A program made the translations under genes and the position numbers. The notes under the pieces are model-generated. The model did not search any database, was not told where the DNA came from, and worked only from the letters and a program-made list of their open reading frames with translations. Shown piece after piece: positions 1-5,802 of a stretch of 6,557 nt of DNA. Position 1 is the stretch's first letter; every line of letters begins with the position of its first letter. Origin of the DNA: Victivallales bacterium (GTDB taxonomy: Bacteria > Verrucomicrobiota > Lentisphaeria > Victivallales > SZUA-371); the NCBI GenBank assembly GCA_028691155.1, contig JAQUZV010000088.1, positions 1,427 through 7,983 of the forward strand. Reading direction: 5' to 3'.

Positions 1-1260
1 ACAACGGCCCGACGGTTCGAGGTCGTCAGCGATGAAGTCGACGCCGTTGACCTCATCAACCAGTTGTGCCGTTTCTGCCGTACCGTGCCCTTTGAGCGCC
101 GACTGGAAACGGCAATAATGGATCTGAGCGCCGCGGAAGACGATTTTTTCGGCGCGCTCAATTCCCCGCAGCCGGAAGTACGGAAATTCATCCGTTTCCA
201 ACTGGCTCATGCCGGTCGCCTGTGCGATGCCTGCGCCACGCTGATTCCAGACTATCTGGCCCTGTTGGAAGCGGCGCCGGAAGACGATAATGTGCTGCCC
301 CGAATTTACCCGGGAGCAGATCGGCTGACCTGTCGTCCCGGACGTTTTACGGTGCCGCAACATCGCATCTCCCCGGCCAGAATTGCCCGGTTCCGGGCTA
401 TGGCGGCCAGTGCCGATCCGTTCTGCATCGGCCGTACTTTCCGTTATATCAACGGCCGGTTCGTTCCGGTAACGCTGCATGCCATCCGTCCGGTCGAAAA
501 ATTTTATGGTTATGCGGGGGTCAAGGATCTCTATCTCAAGCACTTTACCGCCTTTGTCCGGGGAGAAGCCAATATTCCACTGCTGATCTCCAGTTTGCCG
601 GGCATGGGCAAAACCCATTTTTCCATCTCCTACGCGCTGCATTTCCCGGAATTGACGCTGATTCTGCCGGACCCCGAAGATCTCGAAGCCGGACTGGCGG
701 GACTGATCGAACGTCTGTCCCGACGCAAAAACCACCAATTCGCCGTCTTTTTCGACGACGTGGATGCCCGGAACATCGACTGGTATCATTTCCGCACTCA
801 TGTCGGCGGCAGTTTTGCCCTGCCGGGAAATATCATCATCATGATTGCCTCCAACTACGAATTCCCGCCCAACATTTACAGCCGCGGCCGGGAAGTGCGG
901 TTCCCGCTGTTCGACAACATCACCTGCCAGGGCATGATCTACGACTATCTGTTGTCCCTGAAACTGCGCCATCCCTCCCCCGATCTGATTTCCGTCATGG
1001 CGGCCGATTATCAGGAAGAGTTCGGCCAAAAGGTCTATGCCGAACTCAGTCCGCGGACCATGGTGCGCTATCTGGATATTTACGATCACGACCCGAACAA
1101 ACGCCGGCGCATGCTGGAAATGTCCAAGCAGGATGTGATTTCCAAACCGGATCCGCAGATGTTCAACGAATTCAACCTTAAGCTGGTCCGCCGTCTCTAC
1201 GGCGAAGAAGGCATTGAAGAACTTCGGAATCAGATGTTGCAGGGCATGCTGGACGATTGA
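1..1260 (+). CDS. AAA+ family ATPase, DUF815-like, 5' end outside window
   Basis: Probable AAA+ ATPase of unknown role. The frame is open from base 1 with the same GC-rich third positions, so the gene probably starts left of the window. Internal starts at TTG 64 and ATG 118 are possible; 118 has only a weak GGAAA upstream, and starting there would remove a CxxC pair. Numbering from TTG 64: CxxC at 2-5 and 54-57 (possible zinc site); FYGY at 147-150 before the ATPase core; P-loop SLPGMGKT at 177-184 (K183, T184), with Ser replacing the usual first Gly; Walker B FAVFFDD at 226-232 ending in Asp-Asp; sensor-1-like ASN at 262-264; arginines 274-279 as finger candidates; sensor-2-like SPRTMVRYL at 329-337. 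The order resembles DUF815 ATPases (a YGY-type lead-in, a CDD-type Walker B, a C-terminal S-x-R motif). No membrane segment is visible. The next gene, tadA, starts 16 bases downstream. The coding call is firm; the family is moderate and the substrate unknown. Confidence 0.72.
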   Translation, partial: TTARRFEVVSDEVDAVDLINQLCRFCRTVPFERRLETAIMDLSAAEDDFFGALNSPQPEVRKFIRFQLAHAGRLCDACATLIPDYLALLEAAPEDDNVLPRIYPGADRLTCRPGRFTVPQHRISPARIARFRAMAASADPFCIGRTFRYINGRFVPVTLHAIRPVEKFYGYAGVKDLYLKHFTAFVRGEANIPLLISSLPGMGKTHFSISYALHFPELTLILPDPEDLEAGLAGLIERLSRRKNHQFAVFFDDVDARNIDWYHFRTHVGGSFALPGNIIIMIASNYEFPPNIYSRGREVRFPLFDNITCQGMIYDYLLSLKLRHPSPDLISVMAADYQEEFGQKVYAELSPRTMVRYLDIYDHDPNKRRRMLEMSKQDVISKPDPQMFNEFNLKLVRRLYGEEGIEELRNQMLQGMLDD

Positions 1261-1265
1261 AGCAT

Positions 1266-1270
1266 AAGGA
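1266..1270 (+). promoter_or_regulatory. Ribosome binding site of tadA
   Basis: AAGGA lies six bases before ATG 1277, inside the 16-base gap after the ATPase stop. It supports the tadA start and shows the gene can be translated independently of its upstream neighbour. Confidence 0.7.
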
Positions 1271-1276
1271 TGAGGC

Positions 1277-1807
1277 ATGATCGTATTTGACGATGAATAT
1301 TTCATGGCGGCGGCATTGCGTCAGGCCGAGCGCGCGGCCACCGAAGGCGAAGTCCCGGTCGGCGCCGTAGCCGTACGTGACGGCATGATCATCGCCCGGG
1401 CCTGGAATCAGGTGGAATTGCTCAAGGATGCCACCGCCCATGCCGAAATTCTGGTTCTGACCCAGGCCGCCGCCGCCCAGGGCGACTGGCGGCTCGACAA
1501 TATCGATATTTACGTGACCAAGGAACCCTGCGCCATGTGCGCCGGAGCCATGGTCAATGCCCGCATCCGACGGGTAATTTTCGGCATGGCCGATCCGCGT
1601 TCCGGAGCGGCCGGATCGGCGCTGGACATTACCGGGTTCCCGGGAATGCTGCACCGTGTCGAGGTAACCGGCGGCATAATGGCCGCAGAGAGCCGGGCTC
1701 TGATGCAACATTTTTTCCAACAGCGGCGACGAGAGAACAGTACGCCGGAGAAAAAGCGTCGCCCCACCGAATCTCAGGCCGAAACGGAGGACCATGAACG
1801 TTCATAA
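1277..1807 (+). CDS. tadA: tRNA adenosine(34) deaminase TadA
   Basis: Zinc-dependent cytoplasmic deaminase that converts wobble adenosine 34 to inosine (in bacteria mainly in tRNA-Arg ACG), letting one tRNA read CGU, CGC and CGA. The 176 residues match the family length (E. coli about 167). Visible motifs: VPVGAV at 26-31, the HAE active site at 55-57 (H55 zinc ligand, E57 proton shuttle), PCAMCAGAM at 84-92 with zinc ligands C85 and C88, RIRRVIFG near 95-102, GAAGS followed by LD, and an FPGMLHRVEV segment as in TadA. The family often has His or Gln after GAMV; here it is Asn. From about residue 150 the C-terminus is a charged tail (RRRE, KKRR, acidic end) like the basic tail of other TadAs. 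The start is set by AAGGA six bases upstream. The last 14 bases overlap the protease gene, suggesting coupled translation. Only the exact tRNA set is uncertain. Confidence 0.96.
   Translation: MIVFDDEYFMAAALRQAERAATEGEVPVGAVAVRDGMIIARAWNQVELLKDATAHAEILVLTQAAAAQGDWRLDNIDIYVTKEPCAMCAGAMVNARIRRVIFGMADPRSGAAGSALDITGFPGMLHRVEVTGGIMAAESRALMQHFFQQRRRENSTPEKKRRPTESQAETEDHERS
1786..1790 (+). promoter_or_regulatory. Ribosome binding site of the S41 protease gene inside tadA
   Basis: GGAGG sits within the last codons of tadA, three bases before ATG 1794. The spacing is short but the match is strong. It fixes the start of the protease gene 14 bases before the tadA stop ends. Confidence 0.65.
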
Positions 1808-3131
1808 ATATACGGTCGTTTTACTGGGGATGTGTTGGATTTCGATCCCGGCCATAACCGGTCGGGGCGGGGAAGACAATCCATCGCCCGCGATTACAAT
1901 CCCACGCAACGATAAACTACCGATTGAGGTCGCCCCACCCGCCGGAATCAAAACCAAACTCACCGGCGCCGCAGCCGACCAACCCTACCGTGAACTCGCC
2001 AAGCTCACCAGCATCATGGAACTGCTGCACCGGACCTATGTCGATAAGGACAAGGCCTCGTATCACCGGCTGATTCAGGGCGCACTGCACGGAATGTTGC
2101 AGGAACTCGATCCGTTCAGTTCGTATCATTCGGCCGAGGAACTGGCCCGATTTCTCAATCACAGCGAGGGCCGATTTGTCGGTATCGGCATACTGCTGTC
2201 CTGGCGCAACGGCAATCTGGAGGTGGAAACACTGATTCATGACAGTCCGGCCTGGCAGGCCGGACTGCGTCCCGGGGATGTCATCGTGGGAATCGACGGC
2301 ACCGCCGTCAATGCCGACCGGCCTCAGGCCGCCATCGCCAGACTGAGCGGCCCCATCGGCAGTAAAATCAAAATCGTCTATTTGCGTCCGCCGGAGCCGC
2401 AACGTCACGAGGTGGAAATCACCCGCGCCGACATCAGCGGCTCTCCGGTGCCGCCCGAAGGGGTCCGGGTCATCGACGGCAGCATCGGCTATATCCGGCT
2501 GCTCCAGTTTCCCGCCGCCACCGCCGAGGAACTCGATCGGGCTCTGGCCAAACTCAAGCAACAGAAGATTACCGCACTGATTCTGGATCTGCGCAGCAAT
2601 CCCGGCGGTCTGCTGGTCAGCGCCGTTCAGGTCTGCAGCCGTTTTCTGGCGACCGGCAGCGAAATAGTACGGACATCGGGGCGCAATCCCGCCGAAGATG
2701 TCGCTTACCGGGCGCAGAGTTGCGACAAGGAAACGTCGTTGCCGCTGGTCATTCTGATCGACGGCCACAGCGCCAGCGCCGCGGAGATTGTAGCCGGTTG
2801 TCTCAAGGATCACCACCGCGCCGTCCTGGTGGGAACCAAATCGTACGGCAAAGGATCGGTGCAGCGCATCGCCCGTCTGCCGGATCGATCGGGCATCCGC
2901 TACACCGTGGCGCTTTATTACACCCCCTCCAAACGGGTGATTCACGGCCACGGCATCGCCCCGGACATCGTCGTCCCGCTGACGCCGCAGCAGCAGCGGC
3001 AGCTGGCGCGGCAACTGCTCCGCAGTCCGGGCGTCATCCGGCCCGATTACGACGGAGCCGTGGAAGACACGCAACTGCGCCGGGCGGTGGAAATTCTTCA
3101 CGGCATCAATCTGATCTCCTCCCGCCGTTGA
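1794..3131 (+). CDS. S41 family C-terminal processing peptidase (CtpA/Prc type), secreted, with PDZ domain
   Basis: Serine protease with a Ser-Lys dyad that trims C-termini of envelope proteins; its target here is unknown. The 445 residues fit a CtpA-type enzyme. Residues 1-23 look like a signal peptide: MNVHKY, then a hydrophobic TVVLLGMCWISIPAI. The Cys at 14 follows Met, so a lipobox is unlikely. A CTP-type N-terminal helical region (ELAKLTSIMELLHRTYVD to DPFSSY, about 67-111) precedes a PDZ domain at about 120-210 (VGIGI, SPAWQAGLRPGDVIVGIDG). The S41 core runs from about 228 to 396: GYIRLLQF, LILDLRSNPGG at 262-272, GHSASAAEI with catalytic S328, and YGKG with catalytic K353. Residues 265-272 match the family's DLR-NPGG signature. 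Cysteines 281, 310 and 336 could form a disulfide in the periplasm. The gene overlaps tadA by 14 bases and cmoA follows after 51 bases. Nothing ties it to tRNA modification, so co-transcription may be incidental. Confidence 0.93.
   Translation: MNVHKYTVVLLGMCWISIPAITGRGGEDNPSPAITIPRNDKLPIEVAPPAGIKTKLTGAAADQPYRELAKLTSIMELLHRTYVDKDKASYHRLIQGALHGMLQELDPFSSYHSAEELARFLNHSEGRFVGIGILLSWRNGNLEVETLIHDSPAWQAGLRPGDVIVGIDGTAVNADRPQAAIARLSGPIGSKIKIVYLRPPEPQRHEVEITRADISGSPVPPEGVRVIDGSIGYIRLLQFPAATAEELDRALAKLKQQKITALILDLRSNPGGLLVSAVQVCSRFLATGSEIVRTSGRNPAEDVAYRAQSCDKETSLPLVILIDGHSASAAEIVAGCLKDHHRAVLVGTKSYGKGSVQRIARLPDRSGIRYTVALYYTPSKRVIHGHGIAPDIVVPLTPQQQRQLARQLLRSPGVIRPDYDGAVEDTQLRRAVEILHGINLISSRR
2243..2267. 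repeat. Perfect 11-bp inverted repeat with 3-base loop, inside the S41 protease gene
   Basis: Left arm cagtccggcct (2243-2253), loop ggc, right arm aggccggactg (2257-2267), with no mismatch. It lies over codons 150-158 in the PDZ domain (S-P-A-W-Q-A-G-L), a stretch whose protein sequence is itself conserved in PDZ domains. As RNA it would be a stable hairpin (8 of 11 pairs are G-C). The pairing is direct observation; any function is unproven, and codon constraint plus high GC may explain it. Confidence 0.6.
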
Positions 3132-3182
3132 AAATAAGTTGACACCTCCGACCACTCATTACGACCATGACGGTTACCAAAA

Positions 3183-3920
3183 ATGAAAATCAGAAAAAAA
3201 GACAATATTTTTGCCCGGGCGACCGATCGGATCGCCGCCTTTGAGTTCGATGACAAAGTGGCATCCGTTTTCGCCGATATGATCGAGCGTTCGGTGCCGG
3301 GTTACGCCGATATTATCCGGATGCTGCCGGTGCTGGCCGAACGCTTCGCGGTGGCCGGCAGCAACTGCTACGATCTGGGCTGCTCGCTGGGCGCCGTGGC
3401 GCTGGCGCTCCGGGCCGGAATCAAAGCGCCGGGATGCCGGATTTATGCCGTGGACAACGCGCCGGCCATGATTGCCCGCTGCCGCGACCACGCGGCGGCG
3501 CCGTCACCGTTCCCGACACCGATCGAGACGCTTTGCGCCGACATCCGGGAAATTGAATTTTCCCGGGCCGCCATCGTCGTCCTGAACTTCACGCTGCAGT
3601 TCCTCCCGGTAGCGGACCGGGAACCTCTGCTGCGGCGCATTTACGACGGCATGGTGCCGGGAGGCATCGTGGTCTTGTCGGAAAAAATCACTCATGACGA
3701 TCCTTATTCCCGTGATCTGCTGATCGACATCTACCACGCCTGGAAACACGCCAACGGCTACAGTCAACTGGAAATCAGTCAAAAGCGTACCGCGCTGGAA
3801 AATGTGCTGCGCCCGGAAACGCTCGCCGTTCATCGCCGCCGTCTGGAACAGATCGGCTTCCGTCATTGCGAACCCTGGTTCCAATGCTTCAATTTCATGT
3901 CGCTGACGGCCTGCAAATGA
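3183..3920 (+). CDS. cmoA: Carboxy-S-adenosyl-L-methionine synthase CmoA
   Basis: Makes carboxy-SAM from SAM and prephenate, releasing phenylpyruvate; this is the carboxymethyl donor for wobble uridine 34. The 245 residues equal the usual CmoA length. The chain is strongly CmoA-like: FDDKVASVFADMIERSVPGY at 22-41, SAM motif YDLGCSLG at 63-70, VDNAPAMI at 90-97, LNFTLQFL at 134-141, LSEK at 165-168, NGYSQLEISQKR at 191-202 and WFQCFNF at 232-238. The Arg of the ISQKR segment (R202) matches the one reported to hold the added carboxylate in E. coli CmoA. The start at 3183 puts residue 1 about where other CmoA proteins begin, and an in-frame stop at 3168 blocks any longer form. There is no clear Shine-Dalgarno sequence; the start is A-rich. 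It overlaps cmoB by ATGA. The substrate is known from the family, not shown here. Confidence 0.97.
   Translation: MKIRKKDNIFARATDRIAAFEFDDKVASVFADMIERSVPGYADIIRMLPVLAERFAVAGSNCYDLGCSLGAVALALRAGIKAPGCRIYAVDNAPAMIARCRDHAAAPSPFPTPIETLCADIREIEFSRAAIVVLNFTLQFLPVADREPLLRRIYDGMVPGGIVVLSEKITHDDPYSRDLLIDIYHAWKHANGYSQLEISQKRTALENVLRPETLAVHRRRLEQIGFRHCEPWFQCFNFMSLTACK
3545..3566. repeat. Inverted repeat with one bulged base inside cmoA
   Basis: ccgggaaatt (3545-3554) faces aattttcccgg (3556-3566) across a single central g, with one unpaired t in the right arm, giving ten pairs. It covers codons 121-128 (I-R-E-I-E-F-S-R). A second, shorter stem follows at 3604-3622: tcccggt, a five-base loop, accggga. 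Both are within coding sequence. The pairing is seen directly; no function is claimed. Confidence 0.4.
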
Positions 3921-4903
3921 GTCCCGACTACACACCGTTTTATACCGATGCGGTCAATGCCGGTCTGCCCGCGCCGCTCGCGGCACTATTGTACGACCTG
4001 GCCCGGCAATTTGTCGCCGCCGGCGGACACGATCACGGCGACTGGTCCCGCTGGCTGGCGGCCCTGAACGCCTTGCCGCCGCCGCCGGCCGGAACGGTCC
4101 GACTCGATACCGACGCCGTCGGTATCGAGTTTCCGCTTCCTGACGAACGGCAACAACCGGCACTTACCAACACCCTGCAGGAACTGCATCCCTGGCGCAA
4201 AGGACCATACCGTCTGGGCGAAATTGTCATCGACACCGAATGGCGTTCCGACCGGAAATGGCGACGGCTGCGGGATCACCTCCGCCCGCTGACCGGAAAA
4301 AAGGTGCTGGACATCGGCGGCGGCAACGGCTATCACGTCTGGCGCATGGCGGGCGCCGGAGCCAAACTGGCGGTAGGTATCGATCCCTATGCGGTTTTCG
4401 TCATGCAGTACTGGGCCGTCCGGCACTTTCTGGGGGCGTATCCGGCCTGGGTGCTGCCGTTGAGAATCGAGGAACTGCCGCCGGACACCGCCGCTTTCGA
4501 TACCGTCTTTTCGATGGGGGTACTGTATCACCGCCGGGATCCGCGGGCTCATCTGGCCCAACTGCGCGGACAACTGAAACCCGGCGGCGAAGTGGTGGTG
4601 GAAACGTTGGTGATCCCCGGCGACGCCGGAGACGTGCTGTCGCCGTCGGGACGTTATGCCAAGATGCGGAACATTCATGCCATTCCCGCCCCGGCAACGC
4701 TGGAAAACTGGTTGCGGACCGCCGGCTTTATCCGCGTGCGCACCGTCGACGTCACCGTCACCACCACCGCGGAACAACGCACCACGCCCTGGATGCGCTG
4801 GGAATCGCTGGCCGACTATCTCGACCCGCACGATCCGTCCCGCACCGTGGAAGGACATCCGGCCCCCTGCCGGGCCATCGTCCTGGCCGAACGCCCGGCC
4901 TAA
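3917..4903 (+). CDS. cmoB: tRNA U34 carboxymethyltransferase CmoB
   Basis: Transfers the carboxymethyl group of carboxy-SAM to 5-hydroxyuridine 34 of tRNA, giving 5-oxyacetyluridine, which broadens reading in four-codon boxes. From ATG 3917 the product is 328 residues (E. coli 323). Motifs: HPWRKGPYRL at 91-100 (K95 matches the carboxy-SAM-binding Lys), DTEWRSDRKW at 106-115, SAM motif VLDIGGGNGYHVWRM at 130-144 (GGG where E. coli has GCG), AVGIDP at 152-157, FDTVFSMGVLYHRR at 194-207 (Y204), VTTTAEQRT at 281-289 and LDPHDPSRTVEGHPAPCRA at 302-320 (R319). The first 90 residues are variable, as in the family. A TTG at 3866 would add 17 residues inside cmoA; I prefer 3917 because it forms the ATGA stop-start overlap with cmoA and fits family length. 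The 5-hydroxyuridine enzymes (TrhO or TrhP) are not in the window. The stop overlaps that of convergent ldcA. Confidence 0.96.
   Translation: MSPDYTPFYTDAVNAGLPAPLAALLYDLARQFVAAGGHDHGDWSRWLAALNALPPPPAGTVRLDTDAVGIEFPLPDERQQPALTNTLQELHPWRKGPYRLGEIVIDTEWRSDRKWRRLRDHLRPLTGKKVLDIGGGNGYHVWRMAGAGAKLAVGIDPYAVFVMQYWAVRHFLGAYPAWVLPLRIEELPPDTAAFDTVFSMGVLYHRRDPRAHLAQLRGQLKPGGEVVVETLVIPGDAGDVLSPSGRYAKMRNIHAIPAPATLENWLRTAGFIRVRTVDVTVTTTAEQRTTPWMRWESLADYLDPHDPSRTVEGHPAPCRAIVLAERPA
4102..4130. repeat. Perfect 13-bp inverted repeat with 3-base loop, inside cmoB
   Basis: Left arm actcgataccgac (4102-4114), loop gcc, right arm gtcggtatcgagt (4118-4130), all 13 pairs matched; g4101 and t4131 could add a G-U pair in RNA. 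It spans codons 62-72 (R-L-D-T-D-A-V-G-I-E-F), in the variable N-terminal part of CmoB just before the conserved HPWRKGP block. It is the strongest hairpin in the window and lies far from either gene end. The pairing is certain; the role is unknown. Confidence 0.7.
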
Positions 4904-4909
4904 AGCCGG
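4895..4909. repeat. Short hairpin over the convergent cmoB and ldcA stop codons
   Basis: ccggc (4895-4899), loop ctaaa, gccgg (4905-4909). The loop holds the cmoB TAA and most of the ldcA TAG (reverse strand). The stem is only five pairs and has no T-run on either side, so it is at best a weak bidirectional transcription end. No better terminator is visible between the two operons. Confidence 0.3.
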
Positions 4910-5802
4910 ATTCTGCCGTCGGCCTCGATCACGGCGCGACGTCCCTGGCGAACCGCCGCCAGCGGAAAGGTGTGTCCGAACGGAAATCCCGTCAGCACCG
5001 GACCGGAAACCGCCGCGCCGATACGCCGGAACAACCGTTCCCGCTCCGGAGCGGTCCCGCAATCGCGGAAAGAACCGAACACCAGTCCGGCCAGCCCCCC
5101 CAACACGCCGCATTGGGCCAACTGCGTCAGAAAACGGTCCAGGCGGTAGACCGCCTCCCCCACATCTTCCACCAGCAGAATATGGCCGCTCAGATCCGGC
5201 ATAAACGGCGTCCCGCACAGCGTGGCCGCCACCGCCAGATTGACGGCCAGCAACGGGCCGGCGGCCGTTCCCTCCTGCAACACCGTCATGCGGTCGCCAC
5301 CGCCGGGAAGGCAGACCGGTTCCGCCGTAACTTGATCGGCCAGCGCCCGGGCATAATAATAACAGGTATAGTCATCCGCCGCCAGATCGCCCAGACGCCC
5401 GCACATGGGCGCCGCCAGCAATGGACCGCACCGGTGACGGTACATCGCCAACTGCAAGGCCGTAATATCGCTGTAGCCGATCAGCGGCAACGGCCGGGAA
5501 CGCAACAAGGTCCAGTCGAGATGCGGCAGCAGATGCGCCGTCCCGAAGCCGCCGCGGGCGCAAAGCACCAGATCGATATCCGGTTCCCGCCAGCATTGTT
5601 CCAAGTCGCAGCGCCGGGCGGCGGCCGGAGCGGCCAGATAGGATTCATCCGCCCCGGTAAAAACATGCGGCATGACTTTGACGTCAAGCCCCCAGGCCTG
5701 CAGTTGCCGGCAACCGGAAGCAACGGCTTCCGACGCCGCCGGCCCGGCCGGAGCGACGACGGCAACAGTGCGAATCCGCGGCGGAAAGGGATTATGAGGC
5801 AT
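4900..5802 (-). CDS. ldcA: LD-carboxypeptidase (murein tetrapeptide carboxypeptidase), peptidase family S66
   Basis: Cytoplasmic serine peptidase that removes the terminal D-Ala from recycled muropeptide tetrapeptides (the L,D bond after meso-diaminopimelate), so the tripeptide can re-enter peptidoglycan synthesis. The 300 residues fit S66. Visible: N-terminal strand VAVVAPAGP at 13-21; ARGGFGTAHLLPHLDW at 82-97; LIGYSDITAL at 107-116 with nucleophile S111; LLVEDVGEAVYRLDRFLTQL at 209-228 with E212 as the likely catalytic Glu; GFPFGHT at 272-278 with H277. The S-E-H spacing (101 and 65 residues) is close to that of characterised LdcA (115, 217, 285 in Pseudomonas). There is no signal peptide, as expected. 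ATG 5802 lies 11 bases inside the end of the heptosyltransferase gene, implying coupled translation; no strong Shine-Dalgarno precedes it. A microcin-immunity MccF-like role is possible within S66, but the context favours recycling. Confidence 0.92.
   Translation of the reverse strand: MPHNPFPPRIRTVAVVAPAGPAASEAVASGCRQLQAWGLDVKVMPHVFTGADESYLAAPAAARRCDLEQCWREPDIDLVLCARGGFGTAHLLPHLDWTLLRSRPLPLIGYSDITALQLAMYRHRCGPLLAAPMCGRLGDLAADDYTCYYYARALADQVTAEPVCLPGGGDRMTVLQEGTAAGPLLAVNLAVAATLCGTPFMPDLSGHILLVEDVGEAVYRLDRFLTQLAQCGVLGGLAGLVFGSFRDCGTAPERERLFRRIGAAVSGPVLTGFPFGHTFPLAAVRQGRRAVIEADGRIRL
5041..5054. repeat. Perfect 14-base palindrome inside ldcA
   Basis: ccgctccggagcgg reads the same on both strands with no spacer and covers ldcA codons 250-254. 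A related spaced palindrome lies at 5141-5156 (aggcggt, ag, accgcct) over codons encoding part of EAVYRL. Such symmetry can arise by chance in GC-rich coding DNA; it is listed because it is exact. Confidence 0.35.
5703..5732. repeat. Two adjacent palindromes near the 5' end of ldcA
   Basis: gttgccggcaac (5703-5714) is an exact 12-base palindrome. It is followed directly by a 7-bp stem with a 4-base loop: cggaagc (5715-5721), aacg, gcttccg (5726-5732). Together they cover ldcA codons 24-34. They could fold in the mRNA about 70-100 bases after the start codon. No function is shown. Confidence 0.35.

Noticed and set aside
67..114. 9-bp inverted repeat tgccgtttc / gaaacggca with a 30-base spacer
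   Set aside because: The long spacer makes it likely by chance. It falls within the ATPase coding frame and was not treated as an operator.
1589..1620. 9-bp inverted repeat with a 14-base spacer in tadA (gccgatccg / cggatcggc)
   Set aside because: A stem of this length with such a spacer is expected by chance about once every few windows in GC-rich DNA, and it lies over conserved TadA codons.
3139..3144. TTGACA, a perfect -35 consensus, in the gap before cmoA
   Set aside because: No acceptable -10 hexamer lies 16-18 bases downstream (the best nearby, tacgac at spacing 15, matches three of six). One hexamer alone does not support a promoter.
1917..3155. 412-codon open frame on the - strand opposite the S41 protease
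   Set aside because: The sense strand encodes a full signal peptide, PDZ domain and S41 catalytic dyad; the antisense product shows no domain.
3866..3916. Longer cmoB start at TTG 3866
   Set aside because: It would add 17 residues that are only cmoA sequence in another frame. ATG 3917 gives the usual length and the ATGA overlap.
3986..5218. 410-codon open frame on the - strand opposite cmoB
   Set aside because: Its codons mirror a gene with clear CmoB motifs, and its own product is low-complexity G/R-rich sequence.
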